A stretch of DNA of 64,000 nt, taken from NCBI GenBank assembly GCA_001507425.1, contig LMAJ01000014.1:62001-126000 (forward strand), given 5' to 3'. This DNA is from Flavobacteriaceae bacterium CRH (GTDB lineage Bacteria > Bacteroidota > Bacteroidia > Flavobacteriales > Flavobacteriaceae). The translations under genes and the position numbers were made by a program. The notes under the pieces were generated by a model. That model had not been told where the DNA came from, did no database searches, and was given only the letters and a program-made list of their open reading frames with translations. Position 1 is the first letter of the stretch. Every line of letters starts with the position of its first letter. Below, in pieces: positions 45,737 through 53,770 of this stretch.

Positions 45737-46369
45737 CTATTCTTTGTTCATTAAATCCTGAAAAACATCTACAAAATTGCCCAAATGCAATCCGTCCATT
45801 AAACCATGATGTACGTGTACTGACATTGCGATTGTTCTTTTTCCGGTTTCAGAAGTCATCATTTTGCCAAATGAAATTTTAGGACAACTGTCAGGATATG
45901 TAAAACTTCTGGCGTGCGAGAGAGAAGTAAAATTCAACCACGGAATTGCAGAAAAATGTATAACATTATCATCATCAAAAGATCTTGTAAAAAGTCCGGT
46001 TGTATTTTGAATACGTTCGATTTCTGTTAAAGCATTTTGTTCGAAAACTTTAAAATCAGGATTGTATTCTATTAAAGAAAATCCGAAAGTGCCATCTTCA
46101 CGCCCAATGGTTGCCGAAGCATCGACACGATCATTGATATAAATTTTGTCATCGGAAATTCTGTATCTGAAATTTTCAATAGCATTTACCGCAACGAGGG
46201 TTTTATGTAAATAATAAATAAAAAAAGAAGCTTTTAGGTTTTTGGCAGTTTGATAAGCTTTAGTACAATCTATTTGAACAGTTGCGCCGAAAAAAGGCTC
46301 TTCCATTTGTCTGAAATGGTTAAAATGCTCTTTCCTGTTCCAGTTTTCTAAATCTAAAAGTGTTTTCAT
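45737..46369 (-). CDS. Chloramphenicol acetyltransferase-family protein
   Basis: A 210-residue CAT-fold enzyme. The active-site motif is HVHHGLMDGLHLG, with His188 as the likely general base and Asp192 (HHxxxDG). PWLNFTSLSHARSF and FGKMM precede it. In the CAT trimer this site moves an acetyl group from acetyl-CoA to chloramphenicol. Many chromosomal Bacteroidota homologues have not been tested, so resistance is not proven. Its ATG overlaps the HAD gene stop by one base (TAATG), so both are co-translated, which is unusual for an acquired resistance gene. Confidence 0.87.
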   Translation of the reverse strand: MKTLLDLENWNRKEHFNHFRQMEEPFFGATVQIDCTKAYQTAKNLKASFFIYYLHKTLVAVNAIENFRYRISDDKIYINDRVDASATIGREDGTFGFSLIEYNPDFKVFEQNALTEIERIQNTTGLFTRSFDDDNVIHFSAIPWLNFTSLSHARSFTYPDSCPKISFGKMMTSETGKRTIAMSVHVHHGLMDGLHLGNFVDVFQDLMNKE

Positions 46370-47076
46370 TATAATAAGTTATGGACGACTTCGGTAATTT
46401 TTTCAAACGAACTAAAATGTTCGTGTTCTACTTTATGGCTAATTTTTTCATGTTCCCAAGTGGTATGAAACGGAATATGAACGGCATAACCCCCAATTCC
46501 TAATACAGGCAAAACATCTGATTTTAAAGAGTTTCCGATCATCAAAAATTCGTGCGCCTGAATGTCTAAACGGCCTAATAATTTCTGGTAATCAATTTCT
46601 TGTTTGTCAGACATTACTTCGATATGATGAAAATAATGCCCTAAACCTGAACGATGTAATTTGCTGTGCTGATCTTTTAAATCGCCTTTTGTAGCAACGA
46701 CTAATTTATATTTTCCGTGCAAAGATTGCAAAGTTTCTTCGATTCCGTCCAGCAATTCAATTGGTTTTTCGAGTAATTCTTTTCCGTATTGAATAATTTT
46801 CTGGATCACTTCAACCGGAATTGTATTGTTAGAAATATTCATCGCTGCTTCAATCATCGAAAGAATATAACCTTTGATTCCGTAACCGTATAAAGGCAAA
46901 TTTCCTATTTCTATTTTAAACAATTCCTGCGAAATTCCCTGATGTGAAAGATAATCTTCCATCAAAGCGCAAAATTTGTGTTCCGTTTCCTGAAAATAAG
47001 GTTCGTTTACAAACAAAGTATCATCGGCATCAAATGCGATTACTTTTAAATTGGGTATTTTGCTTTTATGTAACAT
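46369..47076 (-). CDS. HAD-superfamily hydrolase
   Basis: A 235-residue HAD phosphatase or related hydrolase. Motif I is FDADDTLF (nucleophile Asp near residue 15), motif II lies in LVVATKGD, and motifs III/IV in MIGNSLKSDVLPV. A helical cap covers about residues 25-100. It starts at MLHKSKIPNLK (47076); the frame upstream is a translation of the intergenic repeat and is not coding. The substrate is not known. It is translationally coupled to the CAT-like gene. Confidence 0.88.
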   Translation of the reverse strand: MLHKSKIPNLKVIAFDADDTLFVNEPYFQETEHKFCALMEDYLSHQGISQELFKIEIGNLPLYGYGIKGYILSMIEAAMNISNNTIPVEVIQKIIQYGKELLEKPIELLDGIEETLQSLHGKYKLVVATKGDLKDQHSKLHRSGLGHYFHHIEVMSDKQEIDYQKLLGRLDIQAHEFLMIGNSLKSDVLPVLGIGGYAVHIPFHTTWEHEKISHKVEHEHFSSFEKITEVVHNLL

Positions 47077-47099
47077 AGTGTTTTTTGTTTCAAGTTTAA

Positions 47100-47435
47100 G
47101 GTTTTCTTTGTTTAAAGTTTTTTGCCACAGATTAAAAATAAATCTGCTCAATATGCGTGAAACTTTTCGCCACGAATTGCACAAATTTGTACTAATCTTT
47201 TGCCACAGATTAAATGATTTCAAAGATTTTAAAAATAAATCTGCTCAATTTGCTAAATCTGCGTGAGACTTTTTTTGCCACCAATTGCACAATTTTTTTT
47301 GCCACAGATTAAATGATTTCAAAGATTTTAAAAATAAATCTGCTCAATCTGTAAAATCTGCGTGAGACTTTTTTCGCCACAAAATAAAAATCAATCTGCG
47401 TAAATCCATTTAAATCTGTATAATCCGCGTGCCAA
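47100..47435. repeat. Tandem 'GCCACAGATTAAA...GCGTGAGAC' repeats
   Basis: Two clear copies (about 47202-47275 and 47299-47372), and degenerate copies on either side (from about 47120 and up to 47430), of a ~97-bp unit. Shared phrases: TTGCCACAGATTAAATGATT, AAAAATAAATCTGCTCAAT, AATCTGCGTGAGACTTTTTT. Same style as the dispersed repeat at 18700-18840. No gene fits here. Confidence 0.75.
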
Positions 47436-47439
47436 TTTC

Positions 47440-48327
47440 TCAATCCTTAGAAAAGATCTTCTTATAAGAAATTGTTTTGTCGTAAAAAGTAATCCTAATT
47501 CCGAAAAGCAAAATCATTCCGCCGAAAACCATTTGTAAAGTTATTTGTTCTTCTAAAAACATCCAAGCTAATATCGAAGTAATTACGGCCTGACTCAACA
47601 AACTTAGAGAAACTCTGGTCGCGCGCATGTGTTGTGTAGCATAACTAATAGAAAGCCAGGCACACAATTGGCAAATAACTGCCTGAAGCAGCAATACAAA
47701 CCAGCCGGTATTTGAAAATCCTGTAAAAGGTTGATCTAAAGCATAACAAAGAACTCCTAAATAAATACTCGAAGCAATTAAAGTGATTGTCATAAACGAT
47801 AAAACATCAACTTGTGAAAGTACATTTTTGCTGACCAAAAGATAAATGGAATATAATATTCCGGATAAAACCGCAAACAAAAAGGCCTGATTGAAATTCA
47901 ATTCCATAAAAAAGCTAAAACCAACCAAAGTCACCATTCCGAATAAAGAAACTACAGTTCCGATCCAGAAATTAGTTGCCGGTTTTGATTTCAAAAATAA
48001 GAAAGAACCAATTCCGACCCAAAGTGGAGATAAATTCGTGAGCAACGAAGCCTGAGTTGCGCTTGAATCCTGAATAGCGATATTCCAAACGGCAACATCT
48101 GAAGCAAATAAAATTCCGCACAGCGCTGCAAGCAAAGTAAATTTTAATGTTGGAAGTTTAAAATTTTTACTCAAAAGAACGTAGGGAAGAAGCAAGGTTA
48201 TGGCAAAAAACATTCGGTAAAAAGCCGAGATTAATCCCGGAGCAAGTTTCAGTTTAACCAATATCGGAAAAATCGAAATACAAAGTATGCCGCAGATTAA
48301 GGCTAATCTTGGTTTGGTGATTTTCAT
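47440..48327 (-). CDS. EamA/DMT-family transporter
   Basis: A 295-residue ten-helix transporter with two EamA repeats (about 5-140 and 155-285). Each repeat has the family's small-residue helices, including FRMFFAITLLLPYVLLS and ATQASLLTNLSPLWVGIGSF. These proteins export metabolites such as amino acids, nucleotides or paraquat-like drugs; the substrate cannot be assigned. It is an inner-membrane protein, last in the minus-strand series here, with the repeat tract downstream. Confidence 0.88.
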   Translation of the reverse strand: MKITKPRLALICGILCISIFPILVKLKLAPGLISAFYRMFFAITLLLPYVLLSKNFKLPTLKFTLLAALCGILFASDVAVWNIAIQDSSATQASLLTNLSPLWVGIGSFLFLKSKPATNFWIGTVVSLFGMVTLVGFSFFMELNFNQAFLFAVLSGILYSIYLLVSKNVLSQVDVLSFMTITLIASSIYLGVLCYALDQPFTGFSNTGWFVLLLQAVICQLCAWLSISYATQHMRATRVSLSLLSQAVITSILAWMFLEEQITLQMVFGGMILLFGIRITFYDKTISYKKIFSKD

Positions 48328-48386
48328 TATAATGTGTTTTCGGCTTCAAAGATTAAATTAATTAATCGGTAAACCATATTTTTAGA

Positions 48387-48414
48387 CAAAAATTCCCGAA
48401 TTAAATCGGGAATT
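48387..48414 (-). terminator. Terminator of secreted paralogue B
   Basis: AATTCCCGA/TCGGGAATT stem; read on the minus strand it is followed by TTTTT. Confidence 0.75.
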
Positions 48415-48421
48415 ATAATCT

Positions 48422-49858
48422 TTAATCAGCAAATTTTGTGATAATGTATTCCTTTGTTTTATTGTCGTAATATCCTAAGTAATAAAAATTACTCATTTTG
48501 AATAATGTCTGAGAAGACACATCATTATTTTTATCAAAAAAGGTTCTGATTTTATCAAAAGCCAATGGCTGTAATTCCCCTTTTACGTTATTTCCTTCTT
48601 TATCAAATAATCCTTCTATTTTAACGACTTTTCGATTTGAATAAGAATTAAAACTTTCCATTGTTGGATTATATACTGCGACTGATATTAAAGCGCCAAT
48701 TAAACCAAATTGACCTAAAGCTGCCTGTCCTCCTGATTGTTGAGGTGCAGAAACAGCACCAAAAGTAATAAGGGTATTTTGCCCAATATGATAACAAGAA
48801 AGTCCGGAATGCAAATTGTTTACTTTTCTAATAAATTGAGATGAATTTTCTAATATTCGTTTACCTCCAAAATCTCCGCCTTCCTGATAAATCTCCGAAT
48901 TCTTAAAGGTAATTGGAGAAGCCGTATTTGCAAAATATTCTTTTATAATATTGTCATCCAGATCTTTTATAGTGAAGTAAAATAGATCAGATGATGTTTT
49001 TTCCTGATATAGCCTGTTCTCAAAATAGAATGAATTTGAGTTTATATAAGTTCGGTCTCCGGCTAAAGAATGTTGTTTTACTATTTTTTCTTCGGCCGCG
49101 AATTTCTCTAAATCAATTTTAATAACCTGTGTATAATCAATATTATTATCAAATGTGATTACAATTTCTTTATTATTGAAATAACATTTTCTCATTTTTG
49201 CACCATCTGTTAGCGATGTAGGGTTTTCTACATTAATATTTTGTAATGTAAGAGGTGCTTCAAAAGGGAGATGGTTTTCATCAATAATTCCGTAAAGGTT
49301 TGTTTTTGTATAATCAGATTTAAAAAAATGGAATGTGCTTAAATCTATGTTTTTTTGCTGATATAGGCCTTCTTTATCAAAAATGTGAAGTTTGAAAGTA
49401 TTGCTTTTTTTGACTACGGTTAAAATATAGAAATTCTCATTTCCGCTGAATTTTTGCAAGACTTTTTCTTCTTTTAAAACCAAATTGTATTCCTGTGTTA
49501 CCACTTTATGGCTTGTTAGATCGTACAATTGTGTGAAAATATTTTCGTAATCACGAGATGACCAAAACAATCTTGTATTATTGTTATTGATATTATAACC
49601 TATCATATTGTCATAGGTTTTTGTATTTGGTCTTTCTGCCGAAAGACTATCAATAATTTGCATATTTTCGTTAAGGTGTATGGCTTTTACTTTTACCTTA
49701 TCGCTTACAAATAATGTAATGTCTTTTTTATCCTGATTTACAGTTTGAAAAACATCACGGTTTTTTTTTAATTCGATAGGAGCTGAGCTTACTATTTCTT
49801 GTGCAAATGCAGTTAAACCACTTAAAAATAAAGACGCAAGAAGTATTTTTTTTACCAT
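48422..49858 (-). CDS. Secreted protein of unknown function, paralogue B
   Basis: A 478-residue exported protein, signal peptide ending near TAFAQ (residue 20). It shares size, order and motifs with the protein at 42886-44340: FWSSRDYENIF near residue 104, IVITFDNNIDY, SNSFYFENRLYQ, LLITFG-type strand (NTLITFGAV), and YYLGYYDNKTKEYIITKF at the end. An insert with QQSGGQAALGQFG occurs near residue 378. No catalytic motif is visible. Terminator at 48387. Confidence 0.78.
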   Translation of the reverse strand: MVKKILLASLFLSGLTAFAQEIVSSAPIELKKNRDVFQTVNQDKKDITLFVSDKVKVKAIHLNENMQIIDSLSAERPNTKTYDNMIGYNINNNNTRLFWSSRDYENIFTQLYDLTSHKVVTQEYNLVLKEEKVLQKFSGNENFYILTVVKKSNTFKLHIFDKEGLYQQKNIDLSTFHFFKSDYTKTNLYGIIDENHLPFEAPLTLQNINVENPTSLTDGAKMRKCYFNNKEIVITFDNNIDYTQVIKIDLEKFAAEEKIVKQHSLAGDRTYINSNSFYFENRLYQEKTSSDLFYFTIKDLDDNIIKEYFANTASPITFKNSEIYQEGGDFGGKRILENSSQFIRKVNNLHSGLSCYHIGQNTLITFGAVSAPQQSGGQAALGQFGLIGALISVAVYNPTMESFNSYSNRKVVKIEGLFDKEGNNVKGELQPLAFDKIRTFFDKNNDVSSQTLFKMSNFYYLGYYDNKTKEYIITKFAD

Positions 49859-49956
49859 TTTTTTAGTGTTTATGAAAATATATTTTTAGCGAATATCTTA
49901 TTTTTTCTTAAATAAAAGACTACAATTCAAAATTTTTTAAGTCTTATAAAGTAAAT

Positions 49957-49991
49957 TCAGGAATCAATCAGAATTTACAATTGATTCCTGA
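49957..49991 (-). terminator. Possible terminator of the 91-residue gene
   Basis: TCAGGAATCAAT/ATTGATTCCTGA stem 10 bases past the stop; the T-run on the minus strand is weak. Confidence 0.5.
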
Positions 49992-50001
49992 TTTTTAAAT
50001 A

Positions 50002-50277
50002 CTAGGCATTGATAATTGTTGTGCAGGCAGTCTTGATTTCTATATCAGAAAAAGGCTCAAGCGCTTTCACCAACATTTTACTGGTTTTAATGCAGTTGAT
50101 CATTTTGATTCGGAGATGTTGATAATCTCCAACTTCAGTTACCAAAATGGCATCAAAAATTTCAGATAGTTGTTCCGGTTGATCTCTAATTTCATCTTCA
50201 AACCAAAGGTCTGAAAGAAATTTTGCCATTGCACGCATTACATCAAGTTCTGATGTTTTTTCATTTTCTTTTGTCAT
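50002..50277 (-). CDS. Small cytoplasmic protein, unknown
   Basis: A 91-residue, probably all-helical protein that I do not recognise (SELDVMRAMAKFLSDLWFED is typical; the C-terminus reads IEIKTACTTIINA). I start at 50277 (MTKENEKTS); the frame above is the structured leader. An unusually long (~150-base) leader precedes it, with a possible folded RNA (50290-50395) and a -7 box at 50436-50443. Function unknown; regulation by that leader is the main clue. Confidence 0.65.
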   Translation of the reverse strand: MTKENEKTSELDVMRAMAKFLSDLWFEDEIRDQPEQLSEIFDAILVTEVGDYQHLRIKMINCIKTSKMLVKALEPFSDIEIKTACTTIINA

Positions 50278-50289
50278 ATCGAAAATATT

Positions 50290-50395
50290 AAACGCACGAA
50301 ACCCTCGCTTTAGGTGTGACAAAATATCTTAACGATAGATTAAGGGCAGTTTCCTGCTCCAGCACCGTGGCGAGGGTTCGCTTATCTTAACTTTT
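50290..50395 (-). ncRNA. Candidate structured RNA or leader
   Basis: Read on the minus strand, CGAACCCTCGC pairs with GCGAGGGTTTCG (one bulged base) to close a ~80-base domain. Inside it: GGTG/CACC, a GNRA hairpin GCAG-GAAA-CTGC, and CTTAA/TTAAG. This nested set is much more order than nearby spacers show. It lies between a -7 box and a 91-residue gene. It could be a cis-regulatory leader or a free small RNA (6S-Flavo or another class). It does not contain the SRP RNA core. Confidence 0.5.
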
Positions 50396-50435
50396 AATAA
50401 GTTTTTATTTTAAGTCTACCGATATTTTGTCAAGA

Positions 50436-50443
50436 CAAATATA
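50436..50443 (-). promoter_or_regulatory. -7 box upstream of the structured leader
   Basis: Minus-strand TATATTTG, exact TAnnTTTG match; the transcript would start near 50429, ahead of the predicted RNA fold. Confidence 0.5.
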
Positions 50444-50488
50444 CAACTAAAAGTAAAATATGTAAGAAAAATACATTTGTTTTTTTAT

Positions 50489-50517
50489 TCCTGCAAGGTT
50501 TTCAAAACCTTGCAGGA
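50489..50517. repeat. Near-perfect 29-bp palindrome
   Basis: TCCTGCAAGGTTTT-C-AAAACCTTGCAGGA. No T-run on either side, so it is not a terminator; it matches the general form of flavobacterial REP elements. Confidence 0.7.
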
Positions 50518-50546
50518 CGACAAATAAACTTAAAGGCGACAAAAAA

Positions 50547-50571
50547 AAAGATGTGCAATAACACATCTTTT
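50547..50571 (-). terminator. Terminator of metG
   Basis: AAAAGATGTG/CACATCTTTT stem, followed by T-run on the minus strand. Confidence 0.8.
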
Positions 50572-50580
50572 AAAATCAGT

Positions 50581-52638
50581 TTAGTTTATCGTTTCACCAT
50601 TTGGTGCATCCGTATCAGGATTTACAAAGACCAATTTACCTTCGGCGTTTGTTGTCATCAGGATCATTCCTTGGCTTTCAACGCCACGTAAAGCTCTTGG
50701 CGCTAAGTTGGCCAAAACTGTAACACGTTTTCCGATAATTTCTTCCGGCGAAAAGCTTTCGGCAATTCCTGAAACTATCGTGCGAACGTCAATTCCGGTA
50801 TCAATTTTAAGGACCAAAAGTTTGTTTGCTTTTGGCATTTTTTCAGCTTCAATGATGGTTCCTACGCGCAAATCCATTTTGGCGAAATCCTCATATTGAA
50901 TTAAATCTTTTTGAGGTTCTGCTTTTTTGTTTTCAGCGATATTAGCGGTTTTTGTAGCTTCCAATTTATCTATTTGTTTTTGTATTTCTTCGTCTTCTAT
51001 TTTTGCGAAAAGTAATTCAGCTTCACCAATTTGGTGACCTTCCGGAATTAATTCTGAATTTTCAGCAACATCAGTCCATTTCAGTTTCCCTTCGTTTTTC
51101 AAAATTCCTGACAACTTCGCTGCAGTAAAAGGTAAAAACGGTTCGGACAAAACGCTCAACGCAGCAGCAATTTGCAATGCCACATACATTTGAGTTTTTA
51201 CGCGCTCCGGATTGTCTTTCATAACTTTCCAAGGCTCTTCATCGGCAAGGTATTTATTTCCTAAACGGGCAACATTCATCAATTCGCCTAAAGCTTCACG
51301 GAATCTGTAACGTTCCACAGAACTCGAAATTACAGCAGGATACGCTTTTAATTCAGCTAAAGTATTTTCGTCAACTTCAGATAATTCATTTGGTGTTGGA
51401 ATATATCCGTCGTAATATTTGTTGGTTAGAACGACAACACGATTAATAAAATTCCCAAAAATAGCAACCAATTCGTTGTTGTTTCTCGCCTGGAAATCTT
51501 TCCAAGTAAAATCGTTATCTTTAGTTTCAGGAGCATTTGAGGTTAATGCATAACGCAAAACGTCTTGTTTCTCCGGAAATTCTTCTAAATATTCGTGTAA
51601 CCAAACTGCCCAGTTTTTAGAAGTCGAAAGTTTGTTTCCTTCCAAATTCAAAAACTCATTTGCAGGAACGTTGTCCGGTAAAATATAGCTTCCTTCGGCT
51701 TTTAACATCGCAGGGAAAATGATACAGTGAAAAACAATATTGTCTTTCCCAATAAAATGAACCAGCTTCGTGTCTTCATCTTTCCAGTATGGTTCCCAGT
51801 CTTTTCCTTCACGAAGAGCCCATTCTTTAGTAGATGAAATATATCCGATAGGCGCATCAAACCAAACATATAATTTTTTTCCTTCGGCACCTTCAACCGG
51901 AACATCAATTCCCCAATCAAGGTCACGCGTTACCGCACGAGGTTCCAATCCGCCGTCAACCCAAGATTTAACTTGTCCGTAAACATTCGGTTTCCAGTCG
52001 TTTTTGTGTCCAACCAAAATCCATTCCGTTAAGAATTCAGTGTATCGATCTAAAGGTAAAAACCAGTGTTTTGTCGATTTTAAAATTGGAGTTTCTCCGG
52101 TAATTGTCGATTTTGGATTAATTAAATCCGTTGCATTTAGAGTCGATCCGCAATTTTCACACTGATCGCCGTAAGCTCCATCATTGCCACATCTTGGGCA
52201 AGTTCCCACAACAAAACGATCTGCTAAAAACTGATCTGCTTTTGCATCGTACAATTGCTCTGTTATTTCTTCAATAAAATCGCCATTATCATACAGCTTT
52301 CTAAAAAATTCCTGAGCCGTATCATGATGAATTTTAGCCGAAGTACGAGAATAATTATCAAACGAAATTCCGAAATCAGCAAAGGATTTTCTAATGATTC
52401 CGTCGTATTTATCTATAACTTCTTGTGGTGTAATTCCTTCTTTTTTGGCTTTCATCGAAATTGCAACGCCATGTTCATCACTTCCGCAAATAAACGCAAC
52501 GTCTTTTCCTTGCAAACGTAAATATCTCGAATAAATATCTGCAGGCACGTAAACCCCCGCCAAATGGCCAATGTGAATAGGTCCGTTGGTGTAAGGCAAA
52601 GCCGCCGTAATAGTATATCTCTTTGGATTTTGTATCAT
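50581..52638 (-). CDS. metG: Methionyl-tRNA synthetase
   Basis: A 685-residue class I aminoacyl-tRNA synthetase that charges tRNA-Met. The HIGH motif is at residues 22-25 (IHIGHLAG) and the KMSKS-like loop reads [10 protein letters not shown] near residue 335. A zinc knuckle is present (CPRCG and CENCG, about 143-165). The anticodon-binding helical domain is followed by a C-terminal OB-fold tRNA-binding (EMAP/Trbp111) domain (about 580-685: [19 protein letters not shown]). The likely promoter box CAAAAATA (52658-52665, plus strand) reads TATTTTTG on the coding strand. A short palindrome CTCAATTTTATTGAG overlaps the leader. Confidence 0.97.
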   Translation of the reverse strand: MIQNPKRYTITAALPYTNGPIHIGHLAGVYVPADIYSRYLRLQGKDVAFICGSDEHGVAISMKAKKEGITPQEVIDKYDGIIRKSFADFGISFDNYSRTSAKIHHDTAQEFFRKLYDNGDFIEEITEQLYDAKADQFLADRFVVGTCPRCGNDGAYGDQCENCGSTLNATDLINPKSTITGETPILKSTKHWFLPLDRYTEFLTEWILVGHKNDWKPNVYGQVKSWVDGGLEPRAVTRDLDWGIDVPVEGAEGKKLYVWFDAPIGYISSTKEWALREGKDWEPYWKDEDTKLVHFIGKDNIVFHCIIFPAMLKAEGSYILPDNVPANEFLNLEGNKLSTSKNWAVWLHEYLEEFPEKQDVLRYALTSNAPETKDNDFTWKDFQARNNNELVAIFGNFINRVVVLTNKYYDGYIPTPNELSEVDENTLAELKAYPAVISSSVERYRFREALGELMNVARLGNKYLADEEPWKVMKDNPERVKTQMYVALQIAAALSVLSEPFLPFTAAKLSGILKNEGKLKWTDVAENSELIPEGHQIGEAELLFAKIEDEEIQKQIDKLEATKTANIAENKKAEPQKDLIQYEDFAKMDLRVGTIIEAEKMPKANKLLVLKIDTGIDVRTIVSGIAESFSPEEIIGKRVTVLANLAPRALRGVESQGMILMTTNAEGKLVFVNPDTDAPNGETIN

Positions 52639-52657
52639 AACTCAATTTTATTGAGTG

Positions 52658-52665
52658 CAAAAATA
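52658..52665 (-). promoter_or_regulatory. -7 box of metG
   Basis: Minus-strand TATTTTTG, exact TAnnTTTG match, 20 bases before the start. The palindrome CTCAAT-TTT-ATTGAG (52641-52655) lies between it and the ATG. Confidence 0.45.
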
Positions 52666-52679
52666 AGCAATAGAATTGA

Positions 52680-53010
52680 GATTTTGTTATTCCGCAGAGT
52701 TTCACAAGCAATTTCGCAAAGTTGCACGAAGAAAAAGCGCAGAGATTCGCTAAGTTTTTTTGAAAGAAATTTGACTTAATCGCGCAAAGTGGCAGAGGCA
52801 CTAAGAAAAACAGTTGCTATTTGTCAGGCTGAGCGAAGTCGAAGCGCCGTATGCTGGATCACTTTTTGGGACTTCGACTGCGCTCAGCCTGACAATCTTT
52901 GTGCATCTCTGTGAAAACCTCCGTGAATCTCTGTGGAAAAACGCATAAAATAGAACCAGTTTAAACTAGGACATCGACTAAAATCTCAGAATATATTTTG
53001 CAACCTTTGC
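52680..53010. repeat. Composite intergenic repeat region
   Basis: No gene in this ~330-base gap. It holds an inverted-repeat element (52821-52895, 24-bp arms with one mismatch, TTGTCAGGCTGAGCG / CGCTCAGCCTGACAA), flanked by the 'TTCGCAAAG ... CGCAAAGTGG' and 'CTCTGTGAAAACCTCCGTGA' families. Confidence 0.7.
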
Positions 53011-53034
53011 CCTGAAAAAAAACAAAGACAAGTT

Positions 53035-53262
53035 ATGAGCAAGACAAAATTAATCATCAATAAAAACGGATCTATAAAAATAGAAGGCGAATTCGAAATC
53101 ATGGATTCTGAAGGAACGGTTTACGGACTTCAGGGAAGATCTGCATTAGGACTTTGCCGTTGCGGATTATCTGCAAACAAACCTTTTTGCGATGGAGGAC
53201 ACAGAAATAATTTCGAACACGATTCAATCGCGTTTGATTTGCCTCCAATGAAAACGAATTAA
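53035..53262 (+). CDS. CDGSH iron-sulfur domain protein
   Basis: A 75-residue CDGSH-type protein. The [2Fe-2S] ligands are in LCRCGLSANKPFCDGGH: three Cys and the final His (C-x-C-x8-C-D-G-G-H). The N-terminal beta strands (KLIINKNGSIKIEGEF) are usual for small bacterial members. It may act in iron or redox homeostasis. It shares the hairpin 53288-53317 as terminator with the convergent next gene. Confidence 0.93.
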   Translation: MSKTKLIINKNGSIKIEGEFEIMDSEGTVYGLQGRSALGLCRCGLSANKPFCDGGHRNNFEHDSIAFDLPPMKTN

Positions 53263-53287
53263 GAAATTCTATTTTCTGGTTGAGTAC

Positions 53288-53317
53288 AAAAAAAGCTGCA
53301 TTAATGCAGCTTTTTTA
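53288..53317. terminator. Bidirectional terminator overlapping a stop codon
   Basis: Perfect palindrome AGCTGCATT/AATGCAGCT flanked by A7 and T6. The stop codon of the convergent minus-strand gene (53301-53303) lies at its centre. Confidence 0.85.
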
Positions 53318-53759
53318 TTTTTATCAGTTCACTTTCTGAATTAAATATGGTTGGTTCAATTGTTCGTAAGATTAATTTCTCGTCATTTTCAAATGCAATA
53401 ATTATTTGGCTGTTAGATTTATCGGTTTCACACCAAATTTTTTCAATTGTTTTATTAAATAGTTCAAATTCAGATGTTTTATCCGGATAATGATACTCAT
53501 CATCTGTTTCTATTTCAATTTCTTCAAGTTCAATTTCATCGAAACTTTGCCAAAAACCAAGCCCGGCATCTAGAAAAAACTGATACCAGTTATTATTTTC
53601 TACTTTTATATAAACTAATATCGGCTCTTTTGTTTCAGGATTTTCGCAGACTATAAGCTTTTCTAATCTTAAGCCATTAAAGTCTGTAAAAATAAATTCA
53701 TTCCATGGAAGCATTGGCTCTTTTGAATCTTCGTTCATTTTTACGTATTTAATTTTCAA
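53301..53759 (-). CDS. Acidic cytoplasmic protein, unknown
   Basis: A 152-residue protein without signal peptide, rich in Glu/Asp (for example EIELEEIEIETDDEYHYPD). I recognise no family. The content (WNEFIFTDFNGLRLEKLIV, WYQFFLDAGLGFW) resembles small phage- or immunity-type beta-rich proteins, but this is a guess. The last ~5 codons and the stop lie inside the terminator hairpin shared with the CDGSH gene. The next minus-strand gene upstream, the M19 dipeptidase, ends 11 bases before this start, so they are probably one transcript. Confidence 0.72.
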   Translation of the reverse strand: MKIKYVKMNEDSKEPMLPWNEFIFTDFNGLRLEKLIVCENPETKEPILVYIKVENNNWYQFFLDAGLGFWQSFDEIELEEIEIETDDEYHYPDKTSEFELFNKTIEKIWCETDKSNSQIIIAFENDEKLILRTIEPTIFNSESELIKIKKLH

Positions 53760-53770
53760 ATAATTGAATT

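Noticed and set aside
45737..46369. Acquired chloramphenicol-resistance cassette
   Set aside because: It is translationally coupled to a HAD gene, with no mobile-element ends around it. It looks like a resident homologue.
47077..47223. N-terminal extension of the HAD protein
   Set aside because: The extra 49 residues are a translation of the intergenic repeat; MLHKSKIPNLK at 47076 fits the family start.
50337..50395. tRNA or SRP RNA
   Set aside because: A GGGTTCG phrase suggested a T-loop, but no matching stem follows. The SRP core GGAAGGAAGC is absent.
50489..50517. Terminator of a gene near metG
   Set aside because: A clean palindrome but without T-runs, and metG already has its own terminator at 50547-50571.
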